The notes beneath the pieces were generated by a model that saw only the letters and a program-made list of their open reading frames with translations, was not told where the DNA came from and did no database searches. Both the position numbers and the translations under genes were made by a program. From assembly GCA_008828725.1 (NCBI GenBank), contig MEHQ01002043.1:179044-243043 (forward strand): a DNA stretch of 64,000 nt, read 5' to 3'. Source of the DNA: Saccharina japonica (lineage: Eukaryota; Sar; Phaeophyceae; Laminariales; Laminariaceae). This document shows, in pieces, positions 63,551 to 64,000 of this stretch (its first letter is position 1; each line of letters begins with the position of its first letter).

Positions 63551-64000
63551 TACTGCTGCAGCTGAAACCCCATCCAATTAATGAATGCTGACCAGTAGGT
63601 TCTGCTTAATGCCAAAAACACACAAGAGCAACTGTACTATTTACAGTCCATGGACCGCAGCTCTTAACTGCAGTCCACTCGCTATTCCGTGAAGTCTTAT
63701 AACCCTATAACTCCAACCCTATACGTGTGCACCTAGCAGGGTGGCTAATGGGAACTGGTCCGGGGGGGATCAGGGTATAGAGGTGTTGGGTGTTGACCAA
63801 TCAAAATGGAGGTGTAGTCTATTGGGCCGCACCCCGTTTCACCCGTACAACACTAAAACACTGATGATTAAGAGTGTGGACTGCACTTGAGTGGTGCAGT
63901 CCATAGGTTGTCGTCACCCAATACCTTTGAGTCCGATGTGTTTTTTTTGCGATGATAAGATTATGACGGACTTGGGTACGAGCTTACAGTATTTATCACA

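Larger units (their letters stand above)
57261..64000. other. Region after GST exon 2, no coding exon recognised
   Basis: It carries (CTG)10 at 57536, inverted-repeat elements at 58421-58920, 60091, 60400, 62670 and 63220, and poly(C) ends at 60664-60838. A (GGT)n run lies at 61330 and telomere-like repeats at 62013. The long ORFs are low-complexity or repeat-derived. Confidence 0.55.

Overview
The window is nuclear DNA from a eukaryote whose genes are cut into small exons by long, repeat-filled introns. There are no bacterial operons, no complete RNA genes and no CRISPR array. The donors are mostly GTGAGT-like and the acceptors CAG. The introns carry tRNA-derived SINEs, poly(C)-ended retroelement 3' ends, many short inverted-repeat elements (MITE-like) and minisatellites. 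Dynactin and U3 snoRNP genes show a eukaryote with dynein-based transport. A stramenopile, perhaps brown-alga-like, is my best guess from the architecture, but this is weakly supported and I cannot prove it without searches.

Layout. (1) 153-3641, + strand: the C-terminal half of an RRP9/U3-55K WD40 protein; its 5' part lies before the window. (2) 4206-12665, - strand: a complete five-exon gene for dynactin subunit 3 (p24), tail-to-tail with RRP9. All splice phases agree and give about 200 residues. (3) 12825-50053, + strand: a very large gene, head-to-head with dynactin 3 across about 160 bp. Fifteen exons were found. They encode an uncharacterised SAM-dependent methyltransferase domain followed by TPR-like repeats and a disordered tail. 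About 2.06 kb of coding sequence is spread over 37.2 kb. One segment of the protein, expected between 24890 and 33301, was not found. (4) 44815-44994, - strand: a single orphan exon of a CaM-kinase-type protein inside an intron of gene 3. (5) 56610-57260, + strand: the first two exons of a sigma-class-like glutathione S-transferase; its C-terminal half is not visible.

The non-coding majority is a dense mosaic of mobile elements. There is a LINE family and a second retroelement-like family, both ending in long poly(C) instead of poly(A). One degenerate reverse transcriptase lies at 52.2-53.3 kb. A tRNA-derived SINE family has about ten copies. At least eight families of short inverted-repeat elements are present, including one that carries a 9-bp minisatellite and one packed with GTTGCG motifs. 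Several repeats touch splice sites: a retroelement poly(C) run sits just before one exon, a minisatellite abuts another, and (CAG)n lies at a third.

The genes do not form one pathway: they cover ribosome biogenesis, dynein transport, an unknown methyltransferase and glutathione conjugation. The strongest biological observations are the poly(C)-ended retroelements, the VNTR-carrying inverted-repeat family, the huge host gene and the stranded kinase exon.
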